Shown here: one piece after another, positions 52,801-62,478 of the stretch
Layout: every line of letters starts with the position of its first letter
Position numbering within the stretch: the first letter of the stretch is position 1
Source of the DNA: Mesorhizobium silamurunense
GTDB taxonomy: Bacteria; Pseudomonadota; Alphaproteobacteria; Rhizobiales; Rhizobiaceae
Assembly (NCBI RefSeq): GCF_014843825.1
Contig: NZ_JHQR01000173.1
Coordinates: 23,767 to 87,766, forward strand
Reading direction: 5' to 3'
Length of the DNA: 64,000 nt
Made by a program: the position numbers and the translations under genes
The notes under the pieces: model-generated
Told to the model about the DNA's origin: nothing
Seen by the model: the letters and a program-made list of their open reading frames with translations, nothing else
The model's database searches: none

Positions 52801-54570
52801 ATGTATCGCGCACCGGTCGAAGACATCGCCTTCACGCTGAAGCATGTGGCCGGCCTGAAGCCGGCGCTGGAGGCCGGCACCTTCGGCGATCTCGGTGAGG
52901 ACCTGGTAGACGCGATCCTGGCCGAGGCCGGCCGCTTCGCCAGCGAGGAGGTGGCGCCGCTCTACAAGATCGGCGACGAGCATGGCGCGGTGCTGAAGGA
53001 CGCCGCCGTCACCACGCCGCCCGGCTGGAAGGAGCTTTACCGCCGCTGGATCGAGGGCGGCTGGAACGCGCTGGCCGGGCCGGAGGAATTCGGCGGCCAA
53101 GGCTTGCCCATAATGCTCGCCGTCGCCGCGCTCGAAATGTGGAACTCCGCCGCCATGGCCTTCGGCATCGGCCCGACCCTTACCATGGGTGCGGTCGAGG
53201 CCCTCGACAAGCACGCCTCCGAGGCGCTCAAGGAAAAATATCTGGCGAAGCTCGTCTCCGGCGAGTGGATGGGCACGATGAACCTGACCGAGCCGCAGGC
53301 GGGCTCCGACCTTGCGGCCCTGCGCACGCGCGCCGAGCCCGCAGGCGACGGCACCTACCGCATCTTTGGCCAGAAGATTTTCATCACCTATGGCGAGCAC
53401 GATTTCACCGACAACATCGTCCATCTGGTGCTGGCGCGGCTGCCCGACGCGCCCGCCGGCACGCGCGGCATCTCGCTGTTCCTGGTGCCGAAATTCCTGG
53501 TCGATGACGACGGCTCGCTCGGCGCCCGCAACGACGTCTTCTGTTCCGGCCTCGAGCATAAGCTCGGCATCCATGCTTCGCCGACCTGCACCATGATCTA
53601 TGGCGACGGTTTTCAAGGCGCGACGCCCGGCGCTATCGGCTGGCTGATCGGCGAGGAGAACAAGGGGCTGGCCTGCATGTTCACGATGATGAACAACGCT
53701 CGCCTTGCCGTCGGCATGCAGGGCGTGGCGGTGGCCGAGACGGCGACGCAGAAGGCGATCGCCTACGCCAATGATCGCCGCCAGGGCAAGGCGTCGGACT
53801 ATGCGGGCGCCGGCATGGCGCCGATCGTCCATCACCCGGACGTGCAGCGCAATCTTTTGACCATGCGGGCGCTGACACAGATCGCGCGCGCCATCAGCTA
53901 TTCCTGCGCGCACGCCATCGACCGCGCGCGCGTCGCCGAGGGCGAGGCCGCCGCCAACTGGCGCGACCGCGCCAATCTGCTGACGCCTTTGGCAAAGGCT
54001 TTCTCCACCGATATCGGCGTCGAGGTCGCTTCGCTCGGCGTCCAGGTACATGGCGGCATGGGCTTCATCGAGGAGACGGGTGCTGCGGCCCTTTATCGCG
54101 ACGCCCGCATCGCGCCGATCTATGAAGGCACCAACGGCATCCAGGCGATCGACCTTGTGTCGCGAAAACTGCCGCTCGGCGGCGGCGAGCATGTGCATCG
54201 CTATATCGGCGAATTGAAAGCGATGGCCGATGCGGTGCGCACCTCCAACATCGAGGGTTTTGGCCGTACCGCCGACAATCTCGACCGCGCGCTTGCCGAT
54301 CTCGACGAGACGACGCGTTTCCTGCAGAAGCTGACGGCCGACGGCAAGGCCGACGCCGCCATGGCCGGCGCCACGCCCTATCTGCGCTTGATATCGCTCG
54401 CCGCCGGCGGTGCCTACCTGGCGCAAGGTGGGCTGGCCGACCGTGGCCGTATAGCGCTCTGCCGCTTCTTTGCCGAAAACCTGCTTGGCGAGACGCGCGC
54501 CCTGAAGGAGCGCGTCATCGACGGCGCCGACAGCCTCGCCGCCGCCGGCAAGGCGCTGATCTCGGCCTGA
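52801..54570 (+). CDS. Acyl-CoA dehydrogenase (DmdC-like, with C-terminal extension)
   Basis: A 589-residue FAD enzyme of the longer acyl-CoA dehydrogenase form. Signatures: GTMNLTEPQAGSDLAALRT, FGQKIFITYGEHD, VQVHGGMGFIEETG and the catalytic-Glu motif YEGTNGIQA. The extra C-terminal domain of about 120 residues is that of the DmdC/FadE-like group. It oxidises an acyl-CoA to the enoyl-CoA; the exact acyl chain is unknown. The crotonase gene 27 bp downstream would hydrate the product. Confidence 0.9.
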   Translation: MYRAPVEDIAFTLKHVAGLKPALEAGTFGDLGEDLVDAILAEAGRFASEEVAPLYKIGDEHGAVLKDAAVTTPPGWKELYRRWIEGGWNALAGPEEFGGQGLPIMLAVAALEMWNSAAMAFGIGPTLTMGAVEALDKHASEALKEKYLAKLVSGEWMGTMNLTEPQAGSDLAALRTRAEPAGDGTYRIFGQKIFITYGEHDFTDNIVHLVLARLPDAPAGTRGISLFLVPKFLVDDDGSLGARNDVFCSGLEHKLGIHASPTCTMIYGDGFQGATPGAIGWLIGEENKGLACMFTMMNNARLAVGMQGVAVAETATQKAIAYANDRRQGKASDYAGAGMAPIVHHPDVQRNLLTMRALTQIARAISYSCAHAIDRARVAEGEAAANWRDRANLLTPLAKAFSTDIGVEVASLGVQVHGGMGFIEETGAAALYRDARIAPIYEGTNGIQAIDLVSRKLPLGGGEHVHRYIGELKAMADAVRTSNIEGFGRTADNLDRALADLDETTRFLQKLTADGKADAAMAGATPYLRLISLAAGGAYLAQGGLADRGRIALCRFFAENLLGETRALKERVIDGADSLAAAGKALISA

Positions 54571-54597
54571 GCAGCCAGTCATTCGAAGGAACCGACC

Positions 54598-55353
54598 GTG
54601 ACCGACCATATCATCATCGAGCGCCGGGGCGCCGTGCAGATCATCCGCATGAACCGCCCCGACAAGAAGAACGCGCTGACGCGCGCCATGTACGCGAAAA
54701 TGTCGGCCGCTCTTGTCGAGGGCGACGCCGATCCGGCGGTTCGCGTCCATGTCTTCCTCGGCGTGCCCGGCGCCTTCTCATCCGGCAATGATCTTGCCGA
54801 TTTCTTGGTCATCGCTACGGGCGGGGAGGGCGGCAATGAGGTTTGGGATTTCCTCATGGCGCTGGCCAAGGCGGAGAAGCCGATGGTCTCGGGCGTCGAC
54901 GGCATCGCCGTCGGCATCGGCACGACACTCAATTTGCACTGCGACCTGACCTTCGCCACGCCGCGCACGCTGTTCCGCACGCCTTTCGTCGATCTTGGGC
55001 TGGTGCCGGAGGCCGGTTCCAGCCTGCTCGCCCCGCAGATCCTCGGCCGGCAGGGCGCCTTCGCGCTGCTCGGTCTCGGCGAAGGCTTTTCGGCCGAGCG
55101 CGCCGAGGCCGCCGGCCTGATCTATGACGTCGTCGCGGAAGATGCGCTGGAAGGCGCAGTGCTGACTGCCGCCAGCGACATTGCCGCCAAGCCGCCGCAG
55201 GCGCTGAAGATCGCCCGCGACCTCATGCGTGAGCCGCGCGAGGAACTCATCGCCCGCATCAAGGTGGAGAGCGAGCATTTCCGCGAGCGGCTGAAGTCGG
55301 ACGAAGCGCGCGCAGCGCTCACCGCGTTTACGACACGGAAGAAGGCGAGCTGA
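54598..55353 (+). CDS. Enoyl-CoA hydratase/isomerase family (crotonase)
   Basis: A 251-residue crotonase starting at GTG after GAAGGAA. Oxyanion-hole segments are visible: GAFSSGNDLADF (about residues 58-69) and SGVDGIAVGIGTTLNLHCDL (about 98-117). The Glu in VPEAGSSLLAPQ is at the catalytic position. It follows the acyl-CoA dehydrogenase by 27 bp and probably catalyses the next beta-oxidation step. Confidence 0.9.
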   Translation: MTDHIIIERRGAVQIIRMNRPDKKNALTRAMYAKMSAALVEGDADPAVRVHVFLGVPGAFSSGNDLADFLVIATGGEGGNEVWDFLMALAKAEKPMVSGVDGIAVGIGTTLNLHCDLTFATPRTLFRTPFVDLGLVPEAGSSLLAPQILGRQGAFALLGLGEGFSAERAEAAGLIYDVVAEDALEGAVLTAASDIAAKPPQALKIARDLMREPREELIARIKVESEHFRERLKSDEARAALTAFTTRKKAS

Positions 55354-55358
55354 CCGAG

Positions 55359-55991
55359 CTATCGCTGCTCGGCCGCGATGCGGATGCCGAGTCCGATCAG
55401 TAGCGTGCCGCTGACCGCTTCGACGATCCGGCGCACAGTCGGTCGGCGCAGCCAGTCGCCGGCCTTGGCGACAACCGTTGCATAGATGGTCAACCAGCTG
55501 AAGGTGATCAGCGCGAAGACGACGCCCAGCAGCAACAGCGACAGAAAGGACGGCTGTCCCGCCGGCACGAATTGAGGCAACAGGCTCGGAAAGAACACGG
55601 CTATTTTCGGATTGCCGAGATCGCTGATGAAGCCCTGCCGGAACGCGGCAACCGGGGCAAGCCGAGTATGCGGTACGGTCGGTGGCTGCGCATGATGGCT
55701 TTGCGCCGGCCAGATGGCTTCACGCAGGGCTTGCATGCCGAGATAGATCAGATAGGCGGCGCCGGCATATTTGACGGCCAGGAAAAGCGGTTCGGAAGCC
55801 GTGAGCAGCGCGACAAGGCCGACGCTCGTCGCCAGCGCCCAGATCGTCAGCCCGCAGCCGACACCGAGCGCAGTCAAAATTCCTGCGGAGCGGCCGCCGA
55901 GCAAGGTGTTGCGGATGGTGATCGCGGTATCCGGACCGGGTGTCACGATCACCATGATCGAGACGCCAAGGAATGCCAGGAAGATTGCCAT
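55359..55991 (-). CDS. LysE/RhtB-family amino-acid exporter
   Basis: A 210-residue membrane protein (MAIFLAFLGVSIMVIVTPGP) with six predicted helices. The diagnostic TPGPDTAITIRNTLLGGRSAG is at residues 17-37 and KYAGAAYLIYLGMQAL follows. The ATG at 55991 has GGGAGAG ahead; an in-frame start 87 bp upstream is unlikely. Exports an amino acid or homoserine lactone; the specific substrate is unknown. It is convergent with the crotonase gene over five bases. Confidence 0.88.
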   Translation of the reverse strand: MAIFLAFLGVSIMVIVTPGPDTAITIRNTLLGGRSAGILTALGVGCGLTIWALATSVGLVALLTASEPLFLAVKYAGAAYLIYLGMQALREAIWPAQSHHAQPPTVPHTRLAPVAAFRQGFISDLGNPKIAVFFPSLLPQFVPAGQPSFLSLLLLGVVFALITFSWLTIYATVVAKAGDWLRRPTVRRIVEAVSGTLLIGLGIRIAAEQR

Positions 55992-56237
55992 GCCGACTCT
56001 CCCAAGACCTGAAGTCTTTCCAACAGTATGGCCGGAAATGGGTTCAAGCGTAAGGCGAGGTAGCCGGCCAAATTTCACCTAAAGGTTGGTGCAGGGGTGT
56101 CAAAGCAATCCGGTCTGCTCTATTTCCCGATGATGCGTGGCGGGGGCTCGTGAAATGGAGAGGACATGATCCGAGACGCTGCCATCGATCTGCCGGAGCA
56201 GATGGAGGGCGTTCATTGACTGATTGAACGCCTCGAC

Positions 56238-57563
56238 ATGCTTGCCGATGCTGCAAGGCCCCTGGCGCTGACCTTCAAGCTCTGGTGGCGTTTCTGGCCG
56301 CAACTGGTCGCCACGGTGCTCCTGGGCATCGTGTTCGGCGATCTGTTCATGCAGATCGCCGCGCGTGCCGCCCTTGTCAACCACATGGCCGGACTCGCCT
56401 TGCTGACGTTTGTCGCGCTGACGCAGCTCATCGTCACCGTCGCCATGTTCCAGACGCTGCTGCCGGCTTTGCCAGCAACGCGTGCCGCGCAACGGGCGGC
56501 GCGCGGCGAAAGCGAAGCGGAGCCTGGCAAAGGCAGCGCGCGGCTGGCGCGCATGGTCACCGTCGCGCTGCTGCCCTTCTTCGCCTACTACGCCGCCTGG
56601 GGCTTTCTCGGCGACACGGTGCGGCAATATTCCCGCGTCACGCTCGACATGGCGCCCTTCGGCGAAGGGGCCGGCAACGTCCTCGATGTGCTCGATTCGC
56701 GCTGGCTGATTTTTTCGGTCGCGATCTCGTGGCTGATCCGGCGCTTCGCCACCGGCATGCAGACGCGCGGCGGATCGCGCTCCTTCTGGCAGATCGTCGT
56801 GGTCATCTGCGAGACCAACTGGATCTTCATCGGTCTCTATGTGATCTCGCGCTGGAAGGACGAGATCGTCGGCTGGATCATGAGCCGCAACATCTTGTCC
56901 GTCCTGCAGGCCGCCGCGGACAGTATCGCCAATCCGATCGCAAGCGCCTTTGCCGATCCGATGGTTCCGGTCGAGGTCACCTCCGTCGATACGACCGCCA
57001 GGCTGGTCAACCTGTTCTTCTACATGCTCCTGCCGGTGATCTGGCTGGTGCTCGCGGCACTGATCTATGGCTACGACGTGCGCGACGACAAGGAATTGAT
57101 GCGCATGCACCGGCGTGTCGAACATTTCGGCGAGCGCTATCTCGCCATTCCGAAATTCCTGCGCGACTTCGTCGAGCACTTCATCTCCGGCTACCGCTCG
57201 CGCTATCTGCCGATCGCCAATGGCGTGCGCATCACGCTGAGCTCGGGCGTGGTGCTCATCGTCACGCTGATCGTCGGCTACCGGCTGATCGACTGGCTGG
57301 CGGCCTGGGCGTGGCTCGGCATGACGCGCATCGTCGGCCCGCATGAGCTCGATACCTGGCAGGTGCTTTCCGAGGGCGTCTCGCTGCTCTTCGGCAGCCC
57401 GTTCCAGGATTCATCGACCGGCATTCTCGTCGAACCGGTGAGAATCTGCTTCCTCGCCGCGATCCTCGAAACGGCATTCGCGCTGCCGAAGCGCCAGACA
57501 ATTGACAGCGTGCAGCCGGCCGGGTCGCCGGACGACGCGGTGGCCGAGGCCCAAAATGCTTGA
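56238..57563 (+). CDS. Polytopic membrane protein of unknown function
   Basis: A 441-residue protein with about eight predicted transmembrane helices, for example PQLVATVLLGIVFGDLFM, ALLTFVALTQLIVTVAMF, FWQIVVVICETNWIFIGLYV, LFFYMLLPVIWLVLAALIYG and ITLSSGVVLIVTLIVGYRL. No family is recognised; it is not a known transporter form and no catalytic motif is visible. No strong ribosome site precedes the ATG. Its last eight bases overlap the next gene, which along with the following two encodes a small anchored protein, so they very likely form one operon and a complex. Confidence 0.72.
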   Translation: MLADAARPLALTFKLWWRFWPQLVATVLLGIVFGDLFMQIAARAALVNHMAGLALLTFVALTQLIVTVAMFQTLLPALPATRAAQRAARGESEAEPGKGSARLARMVTVALLPFFAYYAAWGFLGDTVRQYSRVTLDMAPFGEGAGNVLDVLDSRWLIFSVAISWLIRRFATGMQTRGGSRSFWQIVVVICETNWIFIGLYVISRWKDEIVGWIMSRNILSVLQAAADSIANPIASAFADPMVPVEVTSVDTTARLVNLFFYMLLPVIWLVLAALIYGYDVRDDKELMRMHRRVEHFGERYLAIPKFLRDFVEHFISGYRSRYLPIANGVRITLSSGVVLIVTLIVGYRLIDWLAAWAWLGMTRIVGPHELDTWQVLSEGVSLLFGSPFQDSSTGILVEPVRICFLAAILETAFALPKRQTIDSVQPAGSPDDAVAEAQNA

Positions 57564-58146
57564 GAATGCCGGCTCCCGCCTGAAGGCATGGTTGGCGGCC
57601 GGCATCGGCACCGTGGCGGCGATTGCTGTAGCCGGCGTCATGGGTGCCTTCGGCGCAAGGCAAGAGCCGCTGCCGGTTCTGGTGCCCGCCGGCCGGATCG
57701 AAACGGCCCAATGGCTGCTGAGGCCGCTCAAAGCTTACTCCGCCGAAGGCGAGAACCTCTATGGCGTGCCGCTCAAGCCCGGCGCGAAGGCGCTGGTCCT
57801 CGAGCTCGAGATGACCAACCGGACGGCCAAATCGACGAAGGATTATTTCGACGTACTTCAGGCGAACCTGGCAATGGTCAATCCGACGAAACCTTTCATC
57901 GTGCTCACGCGCGATTCCACGCTGTCGCCGGAACTGCACCCCGGCATGCCGGAGCGCATGGCCTATATCTGGCAATTGCCGGACGGCACGGCTCCGCCGG
58001 CGAGCCTCGAGCTGACGGTCATCCGCAAGACCTACAAGCAGCGCGACAATCTCTACGGCCTGCCCGGTTGGTTCAATCCGGCGCCGGTGGGCACGCTCAC
58101 GCTGCCCGTTGGCAGCGGGCCCGGCAGCGCGGATATCCAGCCATGA
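57556..58146 (+). CDS. Single-anchor periplasmic protein of unknown function (1 of 3)
   Basis: A 196-residue protein (MLENAGSRLKAWLAAGIG) with one N-terminal helix (about residues 12-30) and a beta-rich outer domain (LVLELEMTNRTAKSTKDYFD, LPDGTAPPASLELTVIRKTY). It starts inside the membrane-protein gene, with GAGG six bases ahead, and its stop overlaps the next start (ATGA). It loosely resembles immunoglobulin-like DUF4352-type domains. Function unknown. Confidence 0.7.
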   Translation: MLENAGSRLKAWLAAGIGTVAAIAVAGVMGAFGARQEPLPVLVPAGRIETAQWLLRPLKAYSAEGENLYGVPLKPGAKALVLELEMTNRTAKSTKDYFDVLQANLAMVNPTKPFIVLTRDSTLSPELHPGMPERMAYIWQLPDGTAPPASLELTVIRKTYKQRDNLYGLPGWFNPAPVGTLTLPVGSGPGSADIQP

Positions 58147-58721
58147 TGCGCAAGCTCGCCAATATCGTCCTGCTGCTCGTCGCGGTGTCGCTCTGCTACG
58201 GCCTGCAGCTGTCGAAGCCCCATCATGGCGACCTGATCGGGCCGATCCCGGCGCGCGGCAAGCTCGGCGACACGGTCGTCGGGCGAGGCTTCGAAATCCG
58301 CGCGGAGAAGGTGGAATTCGCCCGCAAGCTGAAAGCGGACAGGTTCGGCGACAGCAAGGTTCTGACCACCGGCGGTATCTGGGCCGTTGTCACGGTGGAG
58401 TTTGCGGCACGGGCGCAATCGACGACGGTGGCGGTCGCGTCCTGGCGCGGGCCGACGGGCCTGACCTATGACCAGACCGAGCGGCTGTCCTTCACCGATG
58501 GCCTGCTTCCGGTGGCCATCGACCCAGGTCTGCCGAAGAAGGCGAGGCTGATCTTCGAGCTGCGGCCGGATGAAGCGAGCGATGCGGTGGTGCTGGTTTC
58601 GGAAAAGCTGATGTCGGCGCTCGATTCCCAGGCAGAGATATGGCTCGGGCCGGTCGCCATCGGACCCGACGGTTTGCCGCCCGGCACGGTCGACACGCTG
58701 GATATGACGCAGCCGATCTGA
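58143..58721 (+). CDS. Single-anchor periplasmic protein of unknown function (2 of 3)
   Basis: A 192-residue protein (MMRKLANIVLLLVAVSLCYG) with an N-terminal helix and a beta-rich outer domain (WAVVTVEFAARAQSTTVAVA, KKARLIFELRPDEASDAVVL). Same layout as its neighbours on both sides although overall similarity is low. It overlaps the previous gene by four bases, indicating translational coupling. No family recognised. Confidence 0.7.
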   Translation: MMRKLANIVLLLVAVSLCYGLQLSKPHHGDLIGPIPARGKLGDTVVGRGFEIRAEKVEFARKLKADRFGDSKVLTTGGIWAVVTVEFAARAQSTTVAVASWRGPTGLTYDQTERLSFTDGLLPVAIDPGLPKKARLIFELRPDEASDAVVLVSEKLMSALDSQAEIWLGPVAIGPDGLPPGTVDTLDMTQPI

Positions 58722-58731
58722 GGGGTATCGA

Positions 58732-59301
58732 ATGACGGCGCAGATTGTGGATCGCGAGAGCGCAACGAGCGAGCGGAAATGGCGCCGTCGCAGCCTTTGG
58801 TCGCTTGTTCTGCTCATCCCGCTGAGCCTCGCCATCGAGTCCTACGACAGCGTCAAGGCGCTGCTTGGCGACAGCGACCTTTTCCCGCGCCGCGTTGCCT
58901 GGGGCGAAAGCGCGCGCTTCGGCGGCAGCGACTGGAAGCTGACGGATCTGCGCGGCGCCTTCGGCATGTCAAACCTGCCGCCCGATTCGGTGCCGGTGCT
59001 GGCCGACTTCAAGGTGAAGATCGGCGATCCCGACCTGCAGAACCGATGGCTCGGCTGCAAGGTGATGCTGATCGACAAGGATGGCCGGCGCTGGTCGCCG
59101 ACCTCCATTGTGTCGCTGAAAGCGACGGACAATGTGCAGACCTGCATCTCGGCAATCTTTTCCGGCGCCAAGAGCGGCGACACGCTCAACCTGCGCGAGA
59201 CGTTCTTGGTGCCGAAGGAAGCGACCAAATCGGTGCGCCCGGCCGTCGGTCTCGCCAGCGAGCGGCCGCATTTCCTGCTGTTCCAGCTGGAAAAGGACTG
59301 A
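58732..59301 (+). CDS. Single-anchor periplasmic protein of unknown function (3 of 3)
   Basis: A 189-residue protein with a basic cytoplasmic N-terminus, one helix (LWSLVLLIPLSLAI, about residues 22-35) and a beta-rich outer domain (VPVLADFKVKIGDP, RWSPTSIVSLKA, LNLRETFLVPKEATKSVRP). It starts ten bases after the previous stop. All three small proteins share length, topology and position, suggesting an ancestral duplication. No function is known. Confidence 0.7.
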   Translation: MTAQIVDRESATSERKWRRRSLWSLVLLIPLSLAIESYDSVKALLGDSDLFPRRVAWGESARFGGSDWKLTDLRGAFGMSNLPPDSVPVLADFKVKIGDPDLQNRWLGCKVMLIDKDGRRWSPTSIVSLKATDNVQTCISAIFSGAKSGDTLNLRETFLVPKEATKSVRPAVGLASERPHFLLFQLEKD

Positions 59302-59322
59302 TTTTCAGCGGCCATTCGAAGG

Positions 59323-59940
59323 TTAAGGGTAAAGTCGCGTCTTGTCCCAGCCGCCCTTGGCGTTGCGCGAGAACATGATGCGGTCGTGCAGCCGGAACGG
59401 ACGGTCGTGCCAGAACTCGATCGTCTGCGGCACGATCCGAAAGCCCGACCAGTGTTTCGGCCGCGGGATCTCGCCGATCGCGTAGCGCGCCGTGTATTCG
59501 GCCACCGCCTTCTCGAGCGCGAAGCGGCTTTCCAGCGGCCTTGACTGTTTCGAGGCCCAGGCGCCGATGCGGCTGCCGCGTGGCCGCGTCGCATAGTAGG
59601 CGTCGGCCTCGGCATCGCTGACAATCTCCACCGGCCCGCGCACGCGCACCTGGCGGCGCAGCGATTTCCAGTGGAAGCACATCGCCGCCTTCATGCTGCC
59701 AAGAATCTCGCGGCCCTTGGTGCTCTCGAAATTCGTGTAGAAGACAAATCCCTTTTCGTCGAACCCCTTGAGCAGCACCATCCGCACATCCGGCATGCCG
59801 TCGGCGTCGACGGTCGCCAGCGCGACGCCGTTGGCGTCGTTGATCTCGCTCTTGGTGGCGTCCTCCAGCCATGCGGCAAAAAGCCGGAACGGCTCCGCCG
59901 CCTCGGTGAAGTCACTGCTTGTTAACTCGGTTTCGTTCAT
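59323..59940 (-). CDS. pdxH: Pyridoxamine 5'-phosphate oxidase
   Basis: A 205-residue FMN enzyme ([18 protein letters not shown]). FMN-binding segments: [20 protein letters not shown] and [12 protein letters not shown], then [16 protein letters not shown] and [12 protein letters not shown] near the C-terminus with [10 protein letters not shown]. It makes pyridoxal 5'-phosphate, the active form of vitamin B6. It is divergent from the lipoprotein gene, with 40 bp between the starts. The frame stays open further upstream but the ATG at 59940 matches the family. Confidence 0.95.
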   Translation of the reverse strand: MNETELTSSDFTEAAEPFRLFAAWLEDATKSEINDANGVALATVDADGMPDVRMVLLKGFDEKGFVFYTNFESTKGREILGSMKAAMCFHWKSLRRQVRVRGPVEIVSDAEADAYYATRPRGSRIGAWASKQSRPLESRFALEKAVAEYTARYAIGEIPRPKHWSGFRIVPQTIEFWHDRPFRLHDRIMFSRNAKGGWDKTRLYP

Positions 59941-59980
59941 AGTTTTCCAAATTTTTAACATTGCGGGAGGAGTTCGCCGA

Positions 59981-60445
59981 TTGTCGCGTATCGCGCAAGC
60001 TTTTGACAGCGGGCAATGGAGCGTTATTGCTTCGGCCAGCGCCAAGGCTGCGTTGCTGACATTGGCGCTTCCGCTTGCGGCCTGCGGCGCCGGCGGCTTC
60101 AGCCTGGAGAAGGCGGAGGTCGACCGCTCGATCATCACGTCCAGCGCGCCGTCCTCGCCCGCCCAGCCGGCGAGCAGCGACAAGGATTCGGACCAGACCA
60201 CGATCGGCAACGCGGTCTCCTCCGCCGACATACAGGAGCTCGGCGGTCAGGCGGTGCCGTGGGCCAATGCCGGCACCGGCTCGCGTGGCGCGATCACCGA
60301 GCTGGTGGAACTCAAGGATGGCGGCCTCACCTGCCGCCGCTTCAACGCCACGCGGGAGAGCTTCGACGGCGTGGCCTTGTACAAGGGCGAACTCTGCATG
60401 GCCAGCGCCGGCGGTTGGCGCATGCAGGAGTTCAATGCGCTCTGA
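59981..60445 (+). CDS. 17-kDa-antigen-like outer-membrane lipoprotein (RT0821/Lpp0805 family)
   Basis: A 154-residue protein with a lipobox near residue 33 ([11 protein letters not shown]), so Cys 34 or nearby should be lipidated. The C-terminal domain ([20 protein letters not shown], then [11 protein letters not shown] and [16 protein letters not shown]) matches the RT0821/Lpp0805 surface family. The TTG at 59981 has GGAGG about ten bases upstream and is the best start. Function unknown beyond being a surface lipoprotein. Confidence 0.78.
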   Translation: MSRIAQAFDSGQWSVIASASAKAALLTLALPLAACGAGGFSLEKAEVDRSIITSSAPSSPAQPASSDKDSDQTTIGNAVSSADIQELGGQAVPWANAGTGSRGAITELVELKDGGLTCRRFNATRESFDGVALYKGELCMASAGGWRMQEFNAL

Positions 60446-60563
60446 TCTGGTCGGCACGCTCTGATTTTCGATTGCCGATCCCTCTTGCGCCACTGGAATT
60501 TCTTCCTATGCGAGCGCATATAGGGGGCAACCGTGGACTCATTCTCTCTTTCAGGCAGGAAGC

Positions 60564-61496
60564 ATGCGCGACCCCTATGAGGTGCTGGGCGTTGCCAGAA
60601 ACGCATCGGCCAAGGATATAAAATCGGCGTACCGCAAGCTCGCCAAGCAGCATCATCCGGACCAGAATCCGAATGATCCGAAGGCGAAGGAGCGTTTTGC
60701 CGCCGCCAACCAGGCTTACGAGATCGTCGGCGACGAGAAGACGCGCGCCGCCTATGATCGCGGCGAGATCGACGCCGACGGCAAGCCGAGATTCCAGGGC
60801 TTCGAAGGCGCGGCCGGCGGTGGCGATCCGTTCGCCGGGTTCCGCCGTCAGCAGCAGGGTCCTGGCGGCGCGCATTTCGAATTCCGCACCGGGCGCCCGG
60901 GCGGCGATCCGTTCGACGGCAACAGCGACATTTTTAGCCAGATCTTCGGCGATGCCTTCTCAGGCGCCCGTGGCGCCGGTCGAGGCGACCGCCGCCAGCC
61001 GGTCCAGGCCGCCGATTTGAACGTCACGCTGGACATCACCATCGAGGAGGCGGCCACCGCCGAGAAGGTGACGGCGATGTTCCCCGACGGCCGCAAGATG
61101 GCGGTCAAGCTTCCGGCCTATGTCGAGGATGGCCAGACCATCCGCCTCAAGGGGCAGGGTGAGCAGGGCCCCGGCCAGCCCGGCGACGCGCTGGTCAAGA
61201 TCCACATCCGCCGCCATCCGCGCTACCGCATCGAGGGCCGCGACCTGCATGTCGACCTTCCGGTCGATCTGGCCGACGCCGTGCTCGGCGCCAAGGTGGC
61301 GGTCGAAACGCCGACCGGCAAGCTCGCGGTCAACGTTCCGGCATGGTCGAGCTCCGACAAGGTGCTGCGCCTGAAAGGCAGGGGTTTGCCGGAAAAAGCA
61401 GGCGGCCACGGCGACCTCTACGCCCATGTGCGGCTGATGCTGCCGGAAGGCGGTGATGCCGATCTCGAAGGCCTGATGCGCGACCGAAAAGGCTGA
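60564..61496 (+). CDS. DnaJ-family co-chaperone, CbpA-like
   Basis: A 310-residue protein: J domain at residues 1-68 with the HPD tripeptide ([20 protein letters not shown]), a Gly/Phe-rich linker (about 70-150), and the two-barrel DnaJ C-terminal domain ([40 protein letters not shown]). It lacks the zinc-finger region of DnaJ itself, which is the CbpA/DjlA-like arrangement. It stimulates DnaK ATPase activity. Confidence 0.9.
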   Translation: MRDPYEVLGVARNASAKDIKSAYRKLAKQHHPDQNPNDPKAKERFAAANQAYEIVGDEKTRAAYDRGEIDADGKPRFQGFEGAAGGGDPFAGFRRQQQGPGGAHFEFRTGRPGGDPFDGNSDIFSQIFGDAFSGARGAGRGDRRQPVQAADLNVTLDITIEEAATAEKVTAMFPDGRKMAVKLPAYVEDGQTIRLKGQGEQGPGQPGDALVKIHIRRHPRYRIEGRDLHVDLPVDLADAVLGAKVAVETPTGKLAVNVPAWSSSDKVLRLKGRGLPEKAGGHGDLYAHVRLMLPEGGDADLEGLMRDRKG

Positions 61497-61604
61497 TCGA
61501 GGCGATTTTCTCCTCAAGCCAGTCTGTTTTCGACGCTTGAAGGGGCCCTGTGCCTGTGCGATAGGGCTCCACACGAAGCAGACATTCTTGCGGAGAACGC
61601 GCAC

Positions 61605-62423
61605 ATGGCGGGTGGACAGGGCCTGATGGCCGGTAAGCGGGGCCTCATCCTCGGCGTCGCGAACAATCGGTCGATCGCTTTCGGCATCGCCAAGGCCTGC
61701 GCCGACCACGGCGCCGAAATCGCGCTGACCTATCAGGGCGAGGCCTTCAAGAAGCGCGTCGAGCCGCTGGCGGCGGAACTCAACGCGCATGTCGCCGGCC
61801 ATTGCGACGTCACCGACCCGGAAAGCCTTGACGCTGTCTTTGCCGACATTGCCCAGCACTGGGGCAAGCTCGACTTCCTCGTCCATGCCATCGCCTTCTC
61901 CGACAAGGACGAGTTGACCGGCCGCTATGTCGAGACGACGCGCGATAATTTCCTGCGCACCATGGACATTTCGGTGTTTTCCTTCACCACCATCGCCAAG
62001 CGCGCCGAGCCGTTGATGAGCGAAGGCGGCTCGTTGCTGACGCTGACCTATTACGGCGCCGAAAAGGTGATGCCGCACTACAATGTCATGGGCGTCGCCA
62101 AGGCAGCGCTCGAAGCCAGCGTCCGCTATCTCGCCGTCGACCTCGGCGCCAAGAAGATCCGCGTCAACGCGATCTCGGCCGGCCCGATCAAGACCCTGGC
62201 AGCCTCCGGCATCGGCGACTTCCGCTATATCCTCAAGTGGAACGAGTACAACGCGCCGCTGAAGCAGACGGTGACCCAGGAAGAGGTCGGCGATTCCGGT
62301 GTCTATTTCCTGTCGGACCTGTCGCGTGGTGTGACCGGCGAGGTCCATCACGTCGATTCCGGCTACCATGTGGTCGGCATGAAGGCGGTCGACGCGCCGG
62401 ACATCTCGACTGTCAAGGACTAA
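61605..62423 (+). CDS. fabI: Enoyl-[acyl-carrier-protein] reductase (NADH)
   Basis: A 272-residue short-chain dehydrogenase-like enzyme. The atypical nucleotide site GKRGLILGVANNRSIAFGIA, the catalytic Tyr-x6-Lys YNVMGVAK (about residues 163-170) and the FabI-specific AGPIKTLAASGIGDF are present. It completes each cycle of fatty-acid elongation. An internal ATG (seven codons in, MAGKRGLILG) could be the start. Confidence 0.95.
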   Translation: MAGGQGLMAGKRGLILGVANNRSIAFGIAKACADHGAEIALTYQGEAFKKRVEPLAAELNAHVAGHCDVTDPESLDAVFADIAQHWGKLDFLVHAIAFSDKDELTGRYVETTRDNFLRTMDISVFSFTTIAKRAEPLMSEGGSLLTLTYYGAEKVMPHYNVMGVAKAALEASVRYLAVDLGAKKIRVNAISAGPIKTLAASGIGDFRYILKWNEYNAPLKQTVTQEEVGDSGVYFLSDLSRGVTGEVHHVDSGYHVVGMKAVDAPDISTVKD

Positions 62424-62478
62424 TTCTCTCTCCGCCTACCCTTCCATCCAGGCCCTCGCCCGACCTCCGGAAGCCCTG

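Noticed and set aside
52762..54750. A 662-residue minus-strand frame over the acyl-CoA dehydrogenase
   Set aside because: Antisense shadow of a well-conserved enzyme; no ribosome site or domain.
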